Origin: Chloroflexota bacterium
GTDB taxonomy: Bacteria; Chloroflexota; Anaerolineae; Anaerolineales; Villigracilaceae
Direction: 5' to 3'
Assembly: GCA_016223135.1 (NCBI GenBank)
Contig: JACRPQ010000006.1
Span: 186,001-250,000, forward strand
DNA: 64,000 nucleotides
In this document: piece by piece, positions 1-9,126 of the stretch
How positions within the stretch are numbered: the stretch's first letter is position 1
Layout: each line of letters begins with the position of its first letter
Translations under genes and position numbers: made by a program
The notes under the pieces: generated by a model
The model's input: the letters and a program-made list of their open reading frames with translations, nothing else
Told to the model about the DNA's origin: nothing
Database searches by the model: none

Positions 1-1182
1 GCCGATTTCAAAAAACTCGCTGGTTTCCTCAAGGACTGGGAAATCAGTTCGGGCAACCGCATCTACTACATGGCAACGCCGCCCGGCGTCTTCCCCAATA
101 TTATTGACCTGCTCGGTCTCACCGACCAGTTGACCGAGTACAACGGCTGGCGGCGGGTGGTCATCGAGAAACCGTTCGGCACAGACCTCGAATCTGCCCG
201 CAGTTTGAATCAGCAAATCCACAAGACGCTGAACGAAAAGCAGATTTATCGCATTGACCACTATCTCGGCAAGGAAACGGTTCAAAACATCCTGGTGACG
301 CGCTTTGCCAATACCATCTTCGAGCCGCTCTGGAACCGCAATTACATTGACCACGTGGAAATCACCGTCGCCGAAAAGGTCGGCGTGGAACACCGCGGAC
401 GGTTCTATGACAGCGTTGGCGTCCTGCGCGATATGTTCCAAAATCATTTGCTGCAACTGCTGACGCTGGTCGCCATGGAGCCGCCCGCTTCCTTCGAGGC
501 GAACGCCCTGCGCAACGAAAAGGTCAAGGTGTTGAGTTCCATCCGCCCGATGAAGGCGGAGGAGGTGGCGCAGAAAACGGTGCGGGCGCAGTACGCAGGC
601 TATCGTCAGGAAAGCGGCGTGGATCCCGAATCCACCACGCCCACCTACGCGGCAATCAAGCTGCAGGTTGACAACTGGCGCTGGCAGGGCGTGCCGTTTT
701 ATCTGCGCTCGGGTAAGAACCTCAAGGAAAAACTTTCGCAGGTGACGATTCAATTCAAGGAACCGCCGCATCTGCTCTTCCCCACCAAAGAGGGGCGCAT
801 CACGCCGAACATGCTGGTGCTGTATCTTCAGCCCGACGAGGGCATTCACTGGCGGTTTGAGGCGAAGGTTCCCGATACGGTTTCGGATTTGCGCTCGGTG
901 GATATGGAATTCCATTACGCGGACTCATTCGGCAAGACGGCGATTCCCGACGCCTACGAACGCCTCCTGCTGGACACGCTGACGGGGGACGCCTCCCTGT
1001 TCACCCGCGCCGACGAGGTGGAGACCGCCTGGGGGCTGATGGACCCGATTTTGGAGGCGTGGAAGTCAAACGGTCAGCCGCTGGCGGTGTATGAGCCGGG
1101 CACATGGGGTCCCATCGAAGCGGACGAACTGCTCGCCCGCGATGGGCGCAGGTGGAATACGTGGGATGGCAGAATCGAATAA
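1..1182 (+). CDS. zwf: glucose-6-phosphate 1-dehydrogenase, 5'-truncated by the window edge
   Basis: Oxidises glucose 6-phosphate to 6-phosphogluconolactone with NADP(+), the first step of the oxidative pentose phosphate pathway, in the cytosol. The frame is open from base 1, so the start lies upstream; 393 residues are visible and roughly the first 100-130 of a family-typical ~490-510 are missing. The signature RIDHYLGKE, with the substrate-binding lysine and catalytic histidine region, lies at 250-276. The C-terminal beta-sheet domain follows (FYLRSGKNL near 698-724). A strong terminator follows directly. Identity is very secure; only the N-terminus is unseen. Confidence 0.97.
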   Translation, partial: ADFKKLAGFLKDWEISSGNRIYYMATPPGVFPNIIDLLGLTDQLTEYNGWRRVVIEKPFGTDLESARSLNQQIHKTLNEKQIYRIDHYLGKETVQNILVTRFANTIFEPLWNRNYIDHVEITVAEKVGVEHRGRFYDSVGVLRDMFQNHLLQLLTLVAMEPPASFEANALRNEKVKVLSSIRPMKAEEVAQKTVRAQYAGYRQESGVDPESTTPTYAAIKLQVDNWRWQGVPFYLRSGKNLKEKLSQVTIQFKEPPHLLFPTKEGRITPNMLVLYLQPDEGIHWRFEAKVPDTVSDLRSVDMEFHYADSFGKTAIPDAYERLLLDTLTGDASLFTRADEVETAWGLMDPILEAWKSNGQPLAVYEPGTWGPIEADELLARDGRRWNTWDGRIE

Positions 1183-1217
1183 AACCACCGCCCGGTCAGA
1201 CCGGGCGGTGGTTTTAT
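1181..1217 (+). terminator. Rho-independent terminator of zwf
   Basis: A perfect 15-bp stem starting at the zwf stop codon: AAAACCACCGCCCGG pairs with CCGGGCGGTGGTTTT across a 5-base loop. The arm itself ends in TTTT. Confidence 0.9.
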
Positions 1218-1487
1218 AGTCTGGACTTACGCAAATTGCTTTCTTGTCTGCTAATCTGCACCAATCTTCGCGAATTTTGAACGCATTAGCGCAGATTAGC
1301 GAAGCGCCGCATGGGGATTCCCCCCCGTGCTATTCCTGCCAAGCCCGCTCAAGCGGACTAGTCCCGCCGAGGCGGGACTTTGTATGAATAGCACGGACGC
1401 CCGCCCTGAGCCGCCGAGCTGAGTTTATCGAAGCCCTGCCGAAGGGTTCACGTCTGTGCGGGCATGGCAGATACCGCAAAAGTCGCA
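1218..1487. repeat. Intergenic repeat mosaic (one-sided ACTTACGCAA element plus palindromes)
   Basis: No gene seen. Bases 1219-1300 are nearly the same as 21855-21940 (starting CTGGACTTACGCAAA and running through ATTTTGAACG and ATTAGCGCAG), but the right inverted end present in the second copy is missing here. Bases 1325-1395 form another palindrome with outer arms CCGTGCTATTC / GAATAGCACGG and an inner AGTCCCGCC / GGCGGGACT. Bases 1420-1450 carry a variant of the short CCCTGA..CGAAGGG repeat that is seen again inside the M20 peptidase gene. Confidence 0.75.
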
Positions 1488-2042
1488 TTACTGCATTTTG
1501 GAAATGATCACCCACGCGCTGAAATCTTCCGAAACGATTTCGGCGCTCCCGCCGGAAAACAACGAGGCAATTTGCAAGGGGGAAAGGAAATGACTCCGCA
1601 TGAGCAGCAGTTTTTCCGCCAGCGCAATCAGTTTGACGGCGAAGGTGTTGATGTCGGGTTCTTCGATGACGATGCGCCCGCCGGGCTTTAGCACGCGGAA
1701 CATTTCGCGCGCTGTGACAGGCTGGTCAATTACGTGGTGCAGGGCATCCACCATGATGACGCGCTCGAAGAAGTTGTCGGGGAAGGGAAGCGTTTCGGAG
1801 AGGGAGCAAACAGGCTTGAGCGCAGAGCGAGGCGTCTGTCGCAGCATGCCCATCGAAACGTCGGCGACGATGACCTCGTCCACGTCGTTCAAAAGAGCGG
1901 AAGCGACGCGTCCCGTGCCGCCGCCGATGTCGAGCAAACGTCCCTTGACGGGCAGGGCGGCAAGTTCTCGCATTTTCTCGCGCGCAGAATAAGTCACCCG
2001 CGCATAGAGGGGAGCGATGAGGTCGAAATGATCAAACGGCAT
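1488..2042 (-). CDS. class I SAM-dependent methyltransferase (UbiE/Methyltransf_11 type)
   Basis: 184 residues. The SAM-binding motif I reads LDIGGGTGR at residues 37-45. The acidic residue after strand 2 is in VIVADVS, and motif IV/post-I is PFPDNFFERVIMVDALHHV, typical of the Methyltransf_11 family. The C-terminal part (FRVLKPGGRIVIEEPD) also matches. The acceptor substrate cannot be told from sequence; relatives act on quinones, lipids or small molecules. The start is 2 bp downstream of the comEA-like stop, so it is the last gene of a minus-strand run. Confidence 0.88.
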   Translation of the reverse strand: MPFDHFDLIAPLYARVTYSAREKMRELAALPVKGRLLDIGGGTGRVASALLNDVDEVIVADVSMGMLRQTPRSALKPVCSLSETLPFPDNFFERVIMVDALHHVIDQPVTAREMFRVLKPGGRIVIEEPDINTFAVKLIALAEKLLLMRSHFLSPLQIASLFSGGSAEIVSEDFSAWVIISKMQ

Positions 2043-2044
2043 GG

Positions 2045-2617
2045 TTATGGTCCTACCGTGATGAGGTCCTTGATGCGCTCATAGGTGCCAGGACCGATGC
2101 CGGAAACATTGATAATGTCTTCGGTGGAAAGGAAGGGACCGTTTTGTTCGCGGTATTCGATGATTTTCTGAGCAATGGTGGGACCGATGCCGGGCAAAGT
2201 TTCGAGCTCGGCGGCAGAGGCGGTGTTGATGTTGACGAGGTCGGTATCTGCCGGCGAAACGGGCGGAGCGACGGCAGTGGGAAGCACGGGAGAAAATCCC
2301 TCCAGGAAGGGAATATCCAGCCTTTGCCCGTCTTCAAGTTCCTGCGCCAGGTTGAGGGAGGCTTTATCTGCCTCGGCGAGAAAGCCGCCGGCGGCGGAAA
2401 CCGCATCCTGCACGCGCGCGCCTTTGGGCAGGGCATAGACGCCCGGGCGCGGCACGGCGCCGGTCACATGCACGATGATGGGTTTTTCGGTCGGCGCCGG
2501 GCGGAGCATCACCGCCTGTCCGCTGGGGTTGCGGGTCACCACCCAGACGAGGGCGGCAAGGAATAATCCAAATAGAATTCCCGCCACCAAATTGAGAATA
2601 AATTTCAGATTTTGCAT
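2045..2617 (-). CDS. comEA: ComEA-like DNA-binding competence protein
   Basis: 190 residues. An N-terminal membrane anchor (about residues 7-28) is followed by an SLBB domain (VTGAVPRPGVYALPKGARV, about 50-75) and a C-terminal double helix-hairpin-helix (INTASAAELETLPGIGP, about 130-185). This is the classical ComEA architecture: an extracellular DNA receptor held on the membrane for transformation. ComEC and ComEB are not adjacent. The start lies 10 bp after the acetyltransferase stop, without a clear Shine-Dalgarno, so translation may be coupled to the upstream gene. Confidence 0.9.
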   Translation of the reverse strand: MQNLKFILNLVAGILFGLFLAALVWVVTRNPSGQAVMLRPAPTEKPIIVHVTGAVPRPGVYALPKGARVQDAVSAAGGFLAEADKASLNLAQELEDGQRLDIPFLEGFSPVLPTAVAPPVSPADTDLVNINTASAAELETLPGIGPTIAQKIIEYREQNGPFLSTEDIINVSGIGPGTYERIKDLITVGP

Positions 2618-2627
2618 TGGGGCAATT

Positions 2628-3071
2628 TTACTGCAACTTCATCACCAGCAGCCGTTCCTGCCGCCGGGCAAGAGAGGTCAAAAGTCCTGCCAGGCGGACA
2701 ATCCGCTGGAAATAGTGCGGCATCTCCTCATAGGGTATACGGCGAAAGCCGAATCTTTCGTAGAACGCGCCCAGCGGCGAGGCGCACATGAGATACAACG
2801 GACGCGGGCTGTTTGCCAGCAAATACTCAACGATGGCGCGCGCCACACCTTTCCCGCGATGTTCGGGATAGACTGTCAATGAAGCCAGTTCCAGGATGCC
2901 TGCCCCATGAGGCTTCAACTGACCGCAGCCGATCATTTCATCCCGCTCGTTCACCGCCACAATGAAACGCCTCCAATCCAGACCTGTGGGATTGATCCCG
3001 ACCAAATGAATCAGGTCTCGAATTTGGCGGGATTCGGATTCACGGGCGGGGCGGAGGGTGAAGGAGGGCAT
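2628..3071 (-). CDS. GNAT-family N-acetyltransferase
   Basis: 147 residues from the ATG at 3071. The frame stays open upstream into low-complexity octamer repeat (3073-3128), which reads as Ser/Leu-rich nonsense, so the internal Met before PSFTLRPARE is chosen. The acetyl-CoA pyrophosphate loop is visible as EHRGKGVARAI, in LTVYPEHRGKGVARAIVEYL, and the C-terminal part (YERFGFRRIPYEEMP) fits the fold. The amine substrate is unknown; the length and layout recall ArgA-like short GNATs. Confidence 0.85.
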   Translation of the reverse strand: MPSFTLRPARESESRQIRDLIHLVGINPTGLDWRRFIVAVNERDEMIGCGQLKPHGAGILELASLTVYPEHRGKGVARAIVEYLLANSPRPLYLMCASPLGAFYERFGFRRIPYEEMPHYFQRIVRLAGLLTSLARRQERLLVMKLQ

Positions 3072-3072
3072 A

Positions 3073-3128
3073 GAGAGTCTGAGAGTCTGGGAGTCTAATA
3101 GTCGAATGGTCAAATGGTCAAATAGGGT
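3073..3128. repeat. Octanucleotide tandem tract (7 units)
   Basis: Seven consecutive 8-base units drifting stepwise: gagagtct, gagagtct, gggagtct, aatagtcg, aatggtca, aatggtca, aatagggt. It lies directly upstream of the acetyltransferase start codon. It belongs to the period-7/8 class found throughout the window. Confidence 0.85.
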
Positions 3129-3147
3129 GATGGGGCGAGCGAAAAGG

Positions 3148-3762
3148 TTAGATGAGTCCTGCCGCGACAATGATGATAAACGTGGCGATGAACCAGTGGA
3201 TGAGGAAGGGCCAGACGAACGATTTTGTCCTCCATGCCAGCCAGCCGAAGGCAAAGCCGCCGAAGATGGTGGAGAGGGTCTCGACTTCCGGTTTGCCGTT
3301 GTGCATCAATGCAAACGGGACGGCTTGCAGCCAGAGGGATTCGGGTCCAAATTTGCGGGCGTAACCGAACAAGATCCAGCCGCGGAAGAGGAATTCCCAG
3401 CCAATGAGGTCGAGGAAGGTGGTCCATGGGAGTCCCTTGGTGAAGGGTTTGTAATACTCCCGCATGGACGCATCGCCGCTGCCCAGATAGTAGATGATGG
3501 GAGCCATAAGGAGAATGCCAAGCGCAGTCAGCACAAGTCCAGCCTTCCAGTCGCCGAGAGAGAAGCCGTATTCTTTGGGGTGTTCCCGAAAGAAGACGAG
3601 AATGACGAAGAGCGGAACGAACAGGTAAAGGATGACGCGGTCCCAGTAGTAATAGGGCGTAAAGAGGTGATAGTAATTCACCATCAGCAAGAGGGTCGAG
3701 AGGATGGTGATGGAGACGATTTTCCAGTCGAAGTGGAGGCGTTCACCGAGGAGGGTTTTCAT
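3148..3762 (-). CDS. CPBP-family (CAAX protease-like) membrane protein
   Basis: 204 residues with about six hydrophobic segments. CPBP/Abi motifs are visible: motif 1 as WEFLFRG (E123, R127; the usual paired glutamates are reduced to one), motif 2 FALMH (H154) and a late LIHW (H189). The family comprises intramembrane glutamic proteases and related proteins used for prenyl-protein or bacteriocin-immunity functions. The substrate is unknown. It is 26 bp downstream of the glycosyltransferase gene and probably co-transcribed. Confidence 0.78.
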   Translation of the reverse strand: MKTLLGERLHFDWKIVSITILSTLLLMVNYYHLFTPYYYWDRVILYLFVPLFVILVFFREHPKEYGFSLGDWKAGLVLTALGILLMAPIIYYLGSGDASMREYYKPFTKGLPWTTFLDLIGWEFLFRGWILFGYARKFGPESLWLQAVPFALMHNGKPEVETLSTIFGGFAFGWLAWRTKSFVWPFLIHWFIATFIIIVAAGLI

Positions 3763-3788
3763 AGGGGTGAGGGGAAAGTGGAAAGTGG

Positions 3789-5279
3789 TCAGTAATTGAA
3801 GTAGGTTTGGTTGCCGTTTGGTCCGAGGAGTTGAGTGATTTTATCCCAGTCGCGGTGGAGTTCGAGACCCCAGTTGGCTGCAAGGAAAAACACAGCCAGA
3901 ACAGAAAGCGCGATGAGAAGCCTTCCGCTCTGCCCTTCCCGCCAGCGGGCAGAGAACGCGCTCCAGCCGTTCGTCCAAAATTGCGCGGCAAGGATGGCGA
4001 GATATGGCACAAGCGCCAGGTGAAAGCGGTCTTCGGAGAGGATGAGGATGTGCGGAAGGGTGTAACCGATGAGCAAAAGGACAAGCAAGCAAGTCTGAGG
4101 CGACCAGCGCAGAAGGGACAGCCCCAACGCAGCGGAGGTCGAGACGATGACGAAGGGCAGTAACAAAACCGCCGAAATAGTCAGCAGGAGCGGCAGTGGA
4201 ACGAAACCGATGAGGTTGTTCGAGTAGAAGTACATCAGGACGCGCTTTTCGAGACCGAAGAAAAAGCCCAGGCGGTTGATTGCCAAAGGAAGGAAACGCT
4301 CCGGCTGCGCTTTGATAAACTCGATTGCCCGCTGTGTGCCGACACGGTCGCGTTCAGCGTCGTCGAGGATGGTCAATAAATCCAGTGAGGGACCGAAGAC
4401 AAAGGAGCCGTTTCCCTGCGGATGATAGCCGAGGTATAGGTTGTAACCCATGGAGGTCTCGATGCCGGTCAGTTTGTGATGGAGAAGCGAGTTACGGACG
4501 ATCCAGGGAGAGACGAGCAGGGCAAAGGAAATCACCGCTATCAACGCACGGCGTCCATGCAGGTAGAGTAAAAGGCAGAAGGCGGCGAAGGCAAAGGGCA
4601 GGATGACGGACCGGGTGAGGGCGGTGAGGGCGAGGAAAATTCCAGCAAGTAGAAAGTGGGAATTTGTTGGTTCTTCGATGGAGGCAAGAAGAAAGAGGAA
4701 CGAGGCGAGGAGGAGGACGAAGAACGGGTTTTCCGTCCCAAGCCCAAGGGGATAGACGAGAAGGAGCGGGTAAATGGCAACCGCCCATGCAGAGATACGG
4801 GCGGCGCGTTCGAGCCGCTGTGCGGTTTCTGTTTTTGTGAAAGGCGGAGAATGGAAAGCGCCCGGCAGAGAAGAGAAGAAACGCTTCGCCGCCCAGTAGG
4901 TCAAGGGTGCGAGGGGCGCGCCGAGGAAAATTGCCTGCGCCAGCCGCGCGGCGAAGAAACGGGAGAACCCCGTCCCGCTGAAGAAATACACCACCGCCAG
5001 AAAGGCAGGATAGAGCGGCGCGCGAAAGGAGGTGGGAATGCCGAGGCGTGGATCATAGTTGGGGAGGCTGGTCAGGTCAAAGTCCACGAAAGAGGCGAGC
5101 TGTTCCAAATCCGCTGCGGCGTACCAGCGGAAGCCGTGTCCGCCAGCCAGGCTGCGCGCCAGCATGTCGTATTGAAACATGTCGTCGAGTCCAATGCCCA
5201 ATCCGCGTGAGAGCAGGACGGGAATCAGGCGCAGAAGAAGGGCAGCGAAATAAATGCGGAAGGCAAAGGACTTAAACAT
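3789..5279 (-). CDS. GT39/ArnT-like membrane glycosyltransferase (GT-C fold)
   Basis: 496 residues, with about 10-12 hydrophobic helices. A first-loop acidic pair occurs in GIGLDDMFQYDMLARSL (about residues 28-44), as in GT-C enzymes that use polyprenyl-phosphate sugars, and FRAPLYPAFLAV follows. GT39/PMT_2-like proteins transfer sugars outside the membrane to proteins or cell-envelope lipids. There is no Shine-Dalgarno; a TACAAT box on the minus strand (5296-5301) lies about 17 bp before the ATG, so the message may be nearly leaderless. Family assignment is good, substrate unknown. Confidence 0.78.
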   Translation of the reverse strand: MFKSFAFRIYFAALLLRLIPVLLSRGLGIGLDDMFQYDMLARSLAGGHGFRWYAAADLEQLASFVDFDLTSLPNYDPRLGIPTSFRAPLYPAFLAVVYFFSGTGFSRFFAARLAQAIFLGAPLAPLTYWAAKRFFSSLPGAFHSPPFTKTETAQRLERAARISAWAVAIYPLLLVYPLGLGTENPFFVLLLASFLFLLASIEEPTNSHFLLAGIFLALTALTRSVILPFAFAAFCLLLYLHGRRALIAVISFALLVSPWIVRNSLLHHKLTGIETSMGYNLYLGYHPQGNGSFVFGPSLDLLTILDDAERDRVGTQRAIEFIKAQPERFLPLAINRLGFFFGLEKRVLMYFYSNNLIGFVPLPLLLTISAVLLLPFVIVSTSAALGLSLLRWSPQTCLLVLLLIGYTLPHILILSEDRFHLALVPYLAILAAQFWTNGWSAFSARWREGQSGRLLIALSVLAVFFLAANWGLELHRDWDKITQLLGPNGNQTYFNY

Positions 5280-5280
5280 A

Positions 5281-5319
5281 AAACGGATTGCACGATTGTA
5301 CCGCGCAATCCGTTTTTTT
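5281..5319 (-). terminator. Hairpin between the SET gene and the glycosyltransferase gene
   Basis: Arms AAAACGGATTGC and GCAATCCGTTTT enclose a 13-base loop, with a run of T on each side, so it can terminate the SET-domain gene read on the minus strand. The loop also contains the TACAAT that may serve as -10 for the next gene. Confidence 0.7.
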
Positions 5320-5850
5320 CTACGCCGTCACAGGCGATTTGGCTTTGAGCTTTTCGATGCGCCTCGCCAGATAGGGCATGAAGTAGCCGTCGTATTTTTC
5401 CCACAGTTCGGGGCGCGACCAGTCGGTGCCTTTGATTTGCCCGCGGCAATTGGGACTGCCGCAGTAGCAGGTGAATTCGTCGTAATCCGAGCCGTCGCAC
5501 ATGGCGTAATCAAAGGTGATTTCCTCGCCAGCGTGGATGTCGCGCATGGCGACCAGACCAATCTGCCCGGTGAAGCCGGCGTTCGGGTCGCACGAGTGAT
5601 TGAAACAATCGCTGGGTTCGAGCGGCAGGGGCGCCTCCAGATAAAACCCTTCTTCGATCTGGAGAATGCGCTGGGTAAAGTATTGCATGTTGGGGTCGAG
5701 TTCGCTGGCTGCCACGATCCGTCCGCCCCACAGACAGATCAACTCGCCCTTCCGAATCGGCTCGCGGGCAAACACGCCGCATCCGCCCTTTTCTTCGAAT
5801 TCACCCGAAGCGCATTTCGGGTTCAGGTAGGAATAATATTGACCGGCCAT
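5320..5850 (-). CDS. SET-domain protein (lysine methyltransferase-like)
   Basis: 176 residues. The SET core motifs are NHSCDPNAG (residues 84-92) and EITFDYAM (about 110-117). A post-SET cysteine cluster CYCGSPNCRG (128-137) follows, and an early GVFAREPIRKGELI fits SET-N. These residues bind SAM and the target lysine in eukaryotic-type methyltransferases. Bacterial free-standing SET proteins are known, but targets are mostly undefined. The Shine-Dalgarno AAGAAAGGAAAG precedes the ATG. Confidence 0.88.
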   Translation of the reverse strand: MAGQYYSYLNPKCASGEFEEKGGCGVFAREPIRKGELICLWGGRIVAASELDPNMQYFTQRILQIEEGFYLEAPLPLEPSDCFNHSCDPNAGFTGQIGLVAMRDIHAGEEITFDYAMCDGSDYDEFTCYCGSPNCRGQIKGTDWSRPELWEKYDGYFMPYLARRIEKLKAKSPVTA

Positions 5851-6295
5851 TCTTTCCTTTCTTTGTTAAAGGCATTTCGCCCAAAATGATTCTTTGGCAA
5901 ACAACGCCAAAGTAACTACACGGATGCTGCGGGAGCGTTCACGCTTCTCTTTATAGAAAAACAAAAACAGCCAAAGCACAACAGCTCTGAACCACTGTGT
6001 TGACTGCGCTAACCTTAAGCAGTCCCGCCGCCTCACCAAGTCTGAGTTGGAGGGCGGCGGAAGCCAGATTTTATTCGTGGCGTATCAAATTAGAAAAGCG
6101 GCACAAGTATTGCTTCATTCACACTCGTGCGAGTCGTTGCGATATCGAACGCTCCTTTTGGAATTTGACGCAATTGTAACGGCTATTGACGTGATGTCAA
6201 TCTTTTCGAGGCGGGAATTTTGGGATTAAATCTCCGCCTCTTTCCGGACTGGAGGCTGATCCTGTCCATCGCGCCGCCGCCACGCTGAAAGCGAT
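5851..6295. other. Intergenic region upstream of the SET gene
   Basis: 445 bp without a convincing gene; the two ~60-codon frames here have no recognisable protein features. Bases 6185-6201 hold the inverted repeat ATTGAC-N5-GTCAAT, which resembles a dimeric regulator site. No terminator with a T-run was seen after potC. Confidence 0.5.
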
Positions 6296-7117
6296 TCACT
6301 TCGAGCCGCCTTCCGTATCCGCGCTTTGCGCCGTGATCTTCTGCGCGAAGAAAATCGGCAGGAATGTGATGAGCATGACGAACAACGCCACCACGTTCGT
6401 CACAGGTCGGTCGCGCGGACGGGTCAACTGGCTGAAGATCCAGATGGGCAGCGTGGTCTGTTGACCGGCGGTAAAGGTCGTCACGATGACCTCATCGAAC
6501 GAGAGGGCAAATGCCAGCATCCCGCCAGCCAACAGCGCCGTGGCGATGTTGGGAAAGACCACATAGCGGAACGTTTGAAACGCATTCGCGCCGAGGTCCA
6601 TCGAGGCTTCGATTTGCGAACCCTGCATTCTGCGAAAGCGCGCCAGCACGTTGTTATACACCACCACCACGCAAAACGTGGCATGACCCACAACAATCGT
6701 CCAATAAGAAAAAGGAATATCCAGCGCGCCAATGCTGGTGCGCAGGGCGATGCCGGTCACGATGCCGGGCAGGGCAATGGGTAGGACGAGGAGAAAAGAG
6801 ACCGCCTCCCTGCCAAAGAACTGACTGCGATACACTGCCGCCGCGGCAAGTGTGCCGAGAACCAGCGCCGCGACGGTGGCAACCGCCGCCACCCGCAGGG
6901 AGAGCGTCAGCGCCCGCCATAGGTCCGTGCGCTGGAGGGCGACGCCAAACCATTTGAAGGTAATGCCCGGCAGCGGAAAGGTGTAGGTGGTCTCGTCGGG
7001 GGTGAGGGTGTAGAGGAAAATAATCAGGATGGGAACGTGCAGGAACAACAGCCCGCCCCACGCCGCAAGGGTCAATCCCCAGGAGGCTTTTTGACCGTAG
7101 GAAACGTTAGAGGGCAT
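6296..7117 (-). CDS. potC: polyamine-type ABC transporter permease PotC
   Basis: 273 residues, six predicted membrane helices. The EAA loop reads [22 protein letters not shown], the coupling helix to the ATPase. The start at 7117 is preferred over an in-frame ATG at 7141 because GGGAG lies 6 bases upstream. It overlaps the potB stop by 11 bp, so translation is coupled. It is the second permease of a spermidine/putrescine-type importer. Confidence 0.93.
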   Translation of the reverse strand: MPSNVSYGQKASWGLTLAAWGGLLFLHVPILIIFLYTLTPDETTYTFPLPGITFKWFGVALQRTDLWRALTLSLRVAAVATVAALVLGTLAAAAVYRSQFFGREAVSFLLVLPIALPGIVTGIALRTSIGALDIPFSYWTIVVGHATFCVVVVYNNVLARFRRMQGSQIEASMDLGANAFQTFRYVVFPNIATALLAGGMLAFALSFDEVIVTTFTAGQQTTLPIWIFSQLTRPRDRPVTNVVALFVMLITFLPIFFAQKITAQSADTEGGSK

Positions 7118-8015
7118 CGAAGGCTCCCAATTTTCTTGCAATCAGCAGGTAAACAATCATGATGATGACGGGTCCCATCGTCATGGCGGCGGCGAGGGGA
7201 ATGTTTCCCGCCGTGCCTTGATACGAATAGACCGCCTGCCCGATGAAAAATTTAGAATTGCCGAGCGAAAGCGGCACGATGAAATCGCCCAGCGTCAACG
7301 AAAAGGTGAAAATCGAACCCGCCACCACGCCCGGAAACGCCAGCGGCAGGATCACCGTTCGGAAGGTCTGAAACGGCTTTGCGCCCAAATCGCTGGAGGC
7401 TTCGAGCAGGGATGAAGGTACGCGTTCCAGCGCCGTTTGAATGGGGATGATCATATAGGGCAGCCAGATATACACAAAGACGATGAACATGCCAATCGGC
7501 GAAAGCGCCAGCGAGGAGCCGCCAATGCCGGGCAGGCTCAACAGCCAGTTCAGCGCCCCGTCGAGATGCAGAAGTCTGATAAACCACGAGAGGATGCCCT
7601 CCTGCGCCAAAATCAACTTCCAGGCATACACGCGCACGAGGTAACTCGACCAGAGCGGTATGGTCACGGCAATGATGAGCCAGGTCTTCAGGCGGGGCGA
7701 GGCGAACTTGGCGATGTAATAGGCAAGCGGAAAGGCAATCAGCGCATCGGCAACCGTCACTGCCGCCGCCATGCTTGCCGTGCGGGCAAAAATATCGCGG
7801 TTGGCAGGCTCGAAGATTTGCGCATATGTCCGCAGCGTAAACTCACGGACAATCAACCCCGTGAACTCTTCGAGGTAATAAAAACTGTTCAGCAGCAGGA
7901 TGAACAAAGACCCCAGATAAACGACCGTCATGTAGAGCATCGGCGGTCCGAGCAGGAGCGCCAGAACGAGACGCGGACGTTGGTATAGAAACGTGGAAAG
8001 GCGCTGGAGCATCAC
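7107..8015 (-). CDS. potB: polyamine-type ABC transporter permease PotB
   Basis: 302 residues with six hydrophobic helices and an EAA motif ([21 protein letters not shown]). It forms the heterodimeric channel with PotC. Its ATG overlaps the potA stop by 4 bp (ATGA) and its own end overlaps potC, so A, B and C are made as one unit. Confidence 0.93.
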   Translation of the reverse strand: MMLQRLSTFLYQRPRLVLALLLGPPMLYMTVVYLGSLFILLLNSFYYLEEFTGLIVREFTLRTYAQIFEPANRDIFARTASMAAAVTVADALIAFPLAYYIAKFASPRLKTWLIIAVTIPLWSSYLVRVYAWKLILAQEGILSWFIRLLHLDGALNWLLSLPGIGGSSLALSPIGMFIVFVYIWLPYMIIPIQTALERVPSSLLEASSDLGAKPFQTFRTVILPLAFPGVVAGSIFTFSLTLGDFIVPLSLGNSKFFIGQAVYSYQGTAGNIPLAAAMTMGPVIIMIVYLLIARKLGAFDAL

Positions 8016-9052
8016 GAACCTCCCACTTCACGGATATGTTCCTTTTTCCAGTGCAGGCGCACCGCCTGACCCTTGACCTTCAGCACGTCCATGGAGGTGG
8101 TTTTGAGGTTTTGTTCCACCACCACCAGGTCGCCGCCGCCGTTCAGTTCGACAAGATAACGGGTGTAGAGACCAAGATAAATCACGTCGCGCACCACGCC
8201 GTCGGCGCTGTAACTATCCGCTTCGATGTTGGTATCCATGGTCCCCAAGTGAATCTTTTCCGGACGGATGGAAAAACGAATCTCGCGTCCCGTGATGCGT
8301 TTTGCCACCTCGCCGCTCACCAGGTTGGAGGTTCCCACAAAGCCAGCCACAAAAGCGGTGGCGGGATGTTCGTAGATTTCCGCCGGCGTGCCGACCTGCA
8401 CGATTTTCCCCTCGTTGAATACCGCAATGCGGTCGCTCATGGTCAACGCTTCTTCCTGGTCGTGCGTGACGAAGATGAAGGTAATGCCGACGCGTTTTTG
8501 AATCGCCTTGAGTTCCACCTGCATCTGCTGGCGCAGTTTCAAGTCGAGGGCGCCGAGCGGTTCATCGAGAAGCAAAACTTTGGGGTGATTGATCAAGGCG
8601 CGGGCGAGAGCGACGCGCTGGCGTTGTCCGCCGGAGAGTTGGGAAGGTTTGCGGGCGGCGTATCCTGTCAGTTGAACGAGCTCGAGCATTTCGTCCACCC
8701 GTTTCATCCGCTCAGGCTTCGGCACGCCCTTTACCATCAGTCCATAGGCGATGTTATCGCCCACGCTCATGTGCGGGAACAAGGCGTAGTCCTGAAAGAC
8801 CGTGTTCACGTCGCGCTCATAGGGCGGCAGGTTGGAAACGTCCTGCCCGTAAAGATAGATATGCCCCGAACTGGGCACCTCGAATCCAGCAATCATTCGC
8901 AGACAGGTGGTCTTGCCAGAGCCGGAAGGACCGAGCAGGGAGAAAAATTCGCCGTCTCGAATCTCCAGGTTGGCTTGATCCACTGCCTTTACATTGCCGA
9001 AATATTTGCTGACGTTTTCGAACCGAATGGCTGATTGTGTCTGACCGGTCAT
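8012..9052 (-). CDS. potA: polyamine-type ABC transporter ATP-binding protein PotA
   Basis: 346 residues. Walker A is GPSGSGKTT (41-49), the signature is [15 protein letters not shown], and Walker B is [12 protein letters not shown], with the switch histidine in [11 protein letters not shown]-terminal TOBE-like regulatory domain (about 245-346) is typical for PotA/MalK-class ATPases. It energises import through PotB/PotC. It is separated from potD by 74 bp that contain a perfect hairpin. Confidence 0.95.
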   Translation of the reverse strand: MTGQTQSAIRFENVSKYFGNVKAVDQANLEIRDGEFFSLLGPSGSGKTTCLRMIAGFEVPSSGHIYLYGQDVSNLPPYERDVNTVFQDYALFPHMSVGDNIAYGLMVKGVPKPERMKRVDEMLELVQLTGYAARKPSQLSGGQRQRVALARALINHPKVLLLDEPLGALDLKLRQQMQVELKAIQKRVGITFIFVTHDQEEALTMSDRIAVFNEGKIVQVGTPAEIYEHPATAFVAGFVGTSNLVSGEVAKRITGREIRFSIRPEKIHLGTMDTNIEADSYSADGVVRDVIYLGLYTRYLVELNGGGDLVVVEQNLKTTSMDVLKVKGQAVRLHWKKEHIREVGGS

Positions 9053-9083
9053 GTTGTTGAATAACTCACTGATTGAAAAGGGA

Positions 9084-9109
9084 CGTCAGGCGGGTTTCCC
9101 CGCCTGACG
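9084..9109 (-). promoter_or_regulatory. Intra-operon hairpin between potD and potA
   Basis: A perfect 11-bp stem CGTCAGGCGGG / CCCGCCTGACG with loop TTTC. There is no long U-run behind it on the transcribed strand, only CCCTTTTC. Such structures after binding-protein genes commonly protect the upstream message from 3' exonucleases, giving more binding protein than membrane parts. This role is inferred. Confidence 0.7.
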
Positions 9110-9126
9110 CCGTATGTAAAATGGGA

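Noticed and set aside
5997-6229. Two overlapping ~60-codon frames in the gap before the SET gene
   Set aside because: No ribosome-binding site, no family resemblance; composition differs from neighbouring genes.
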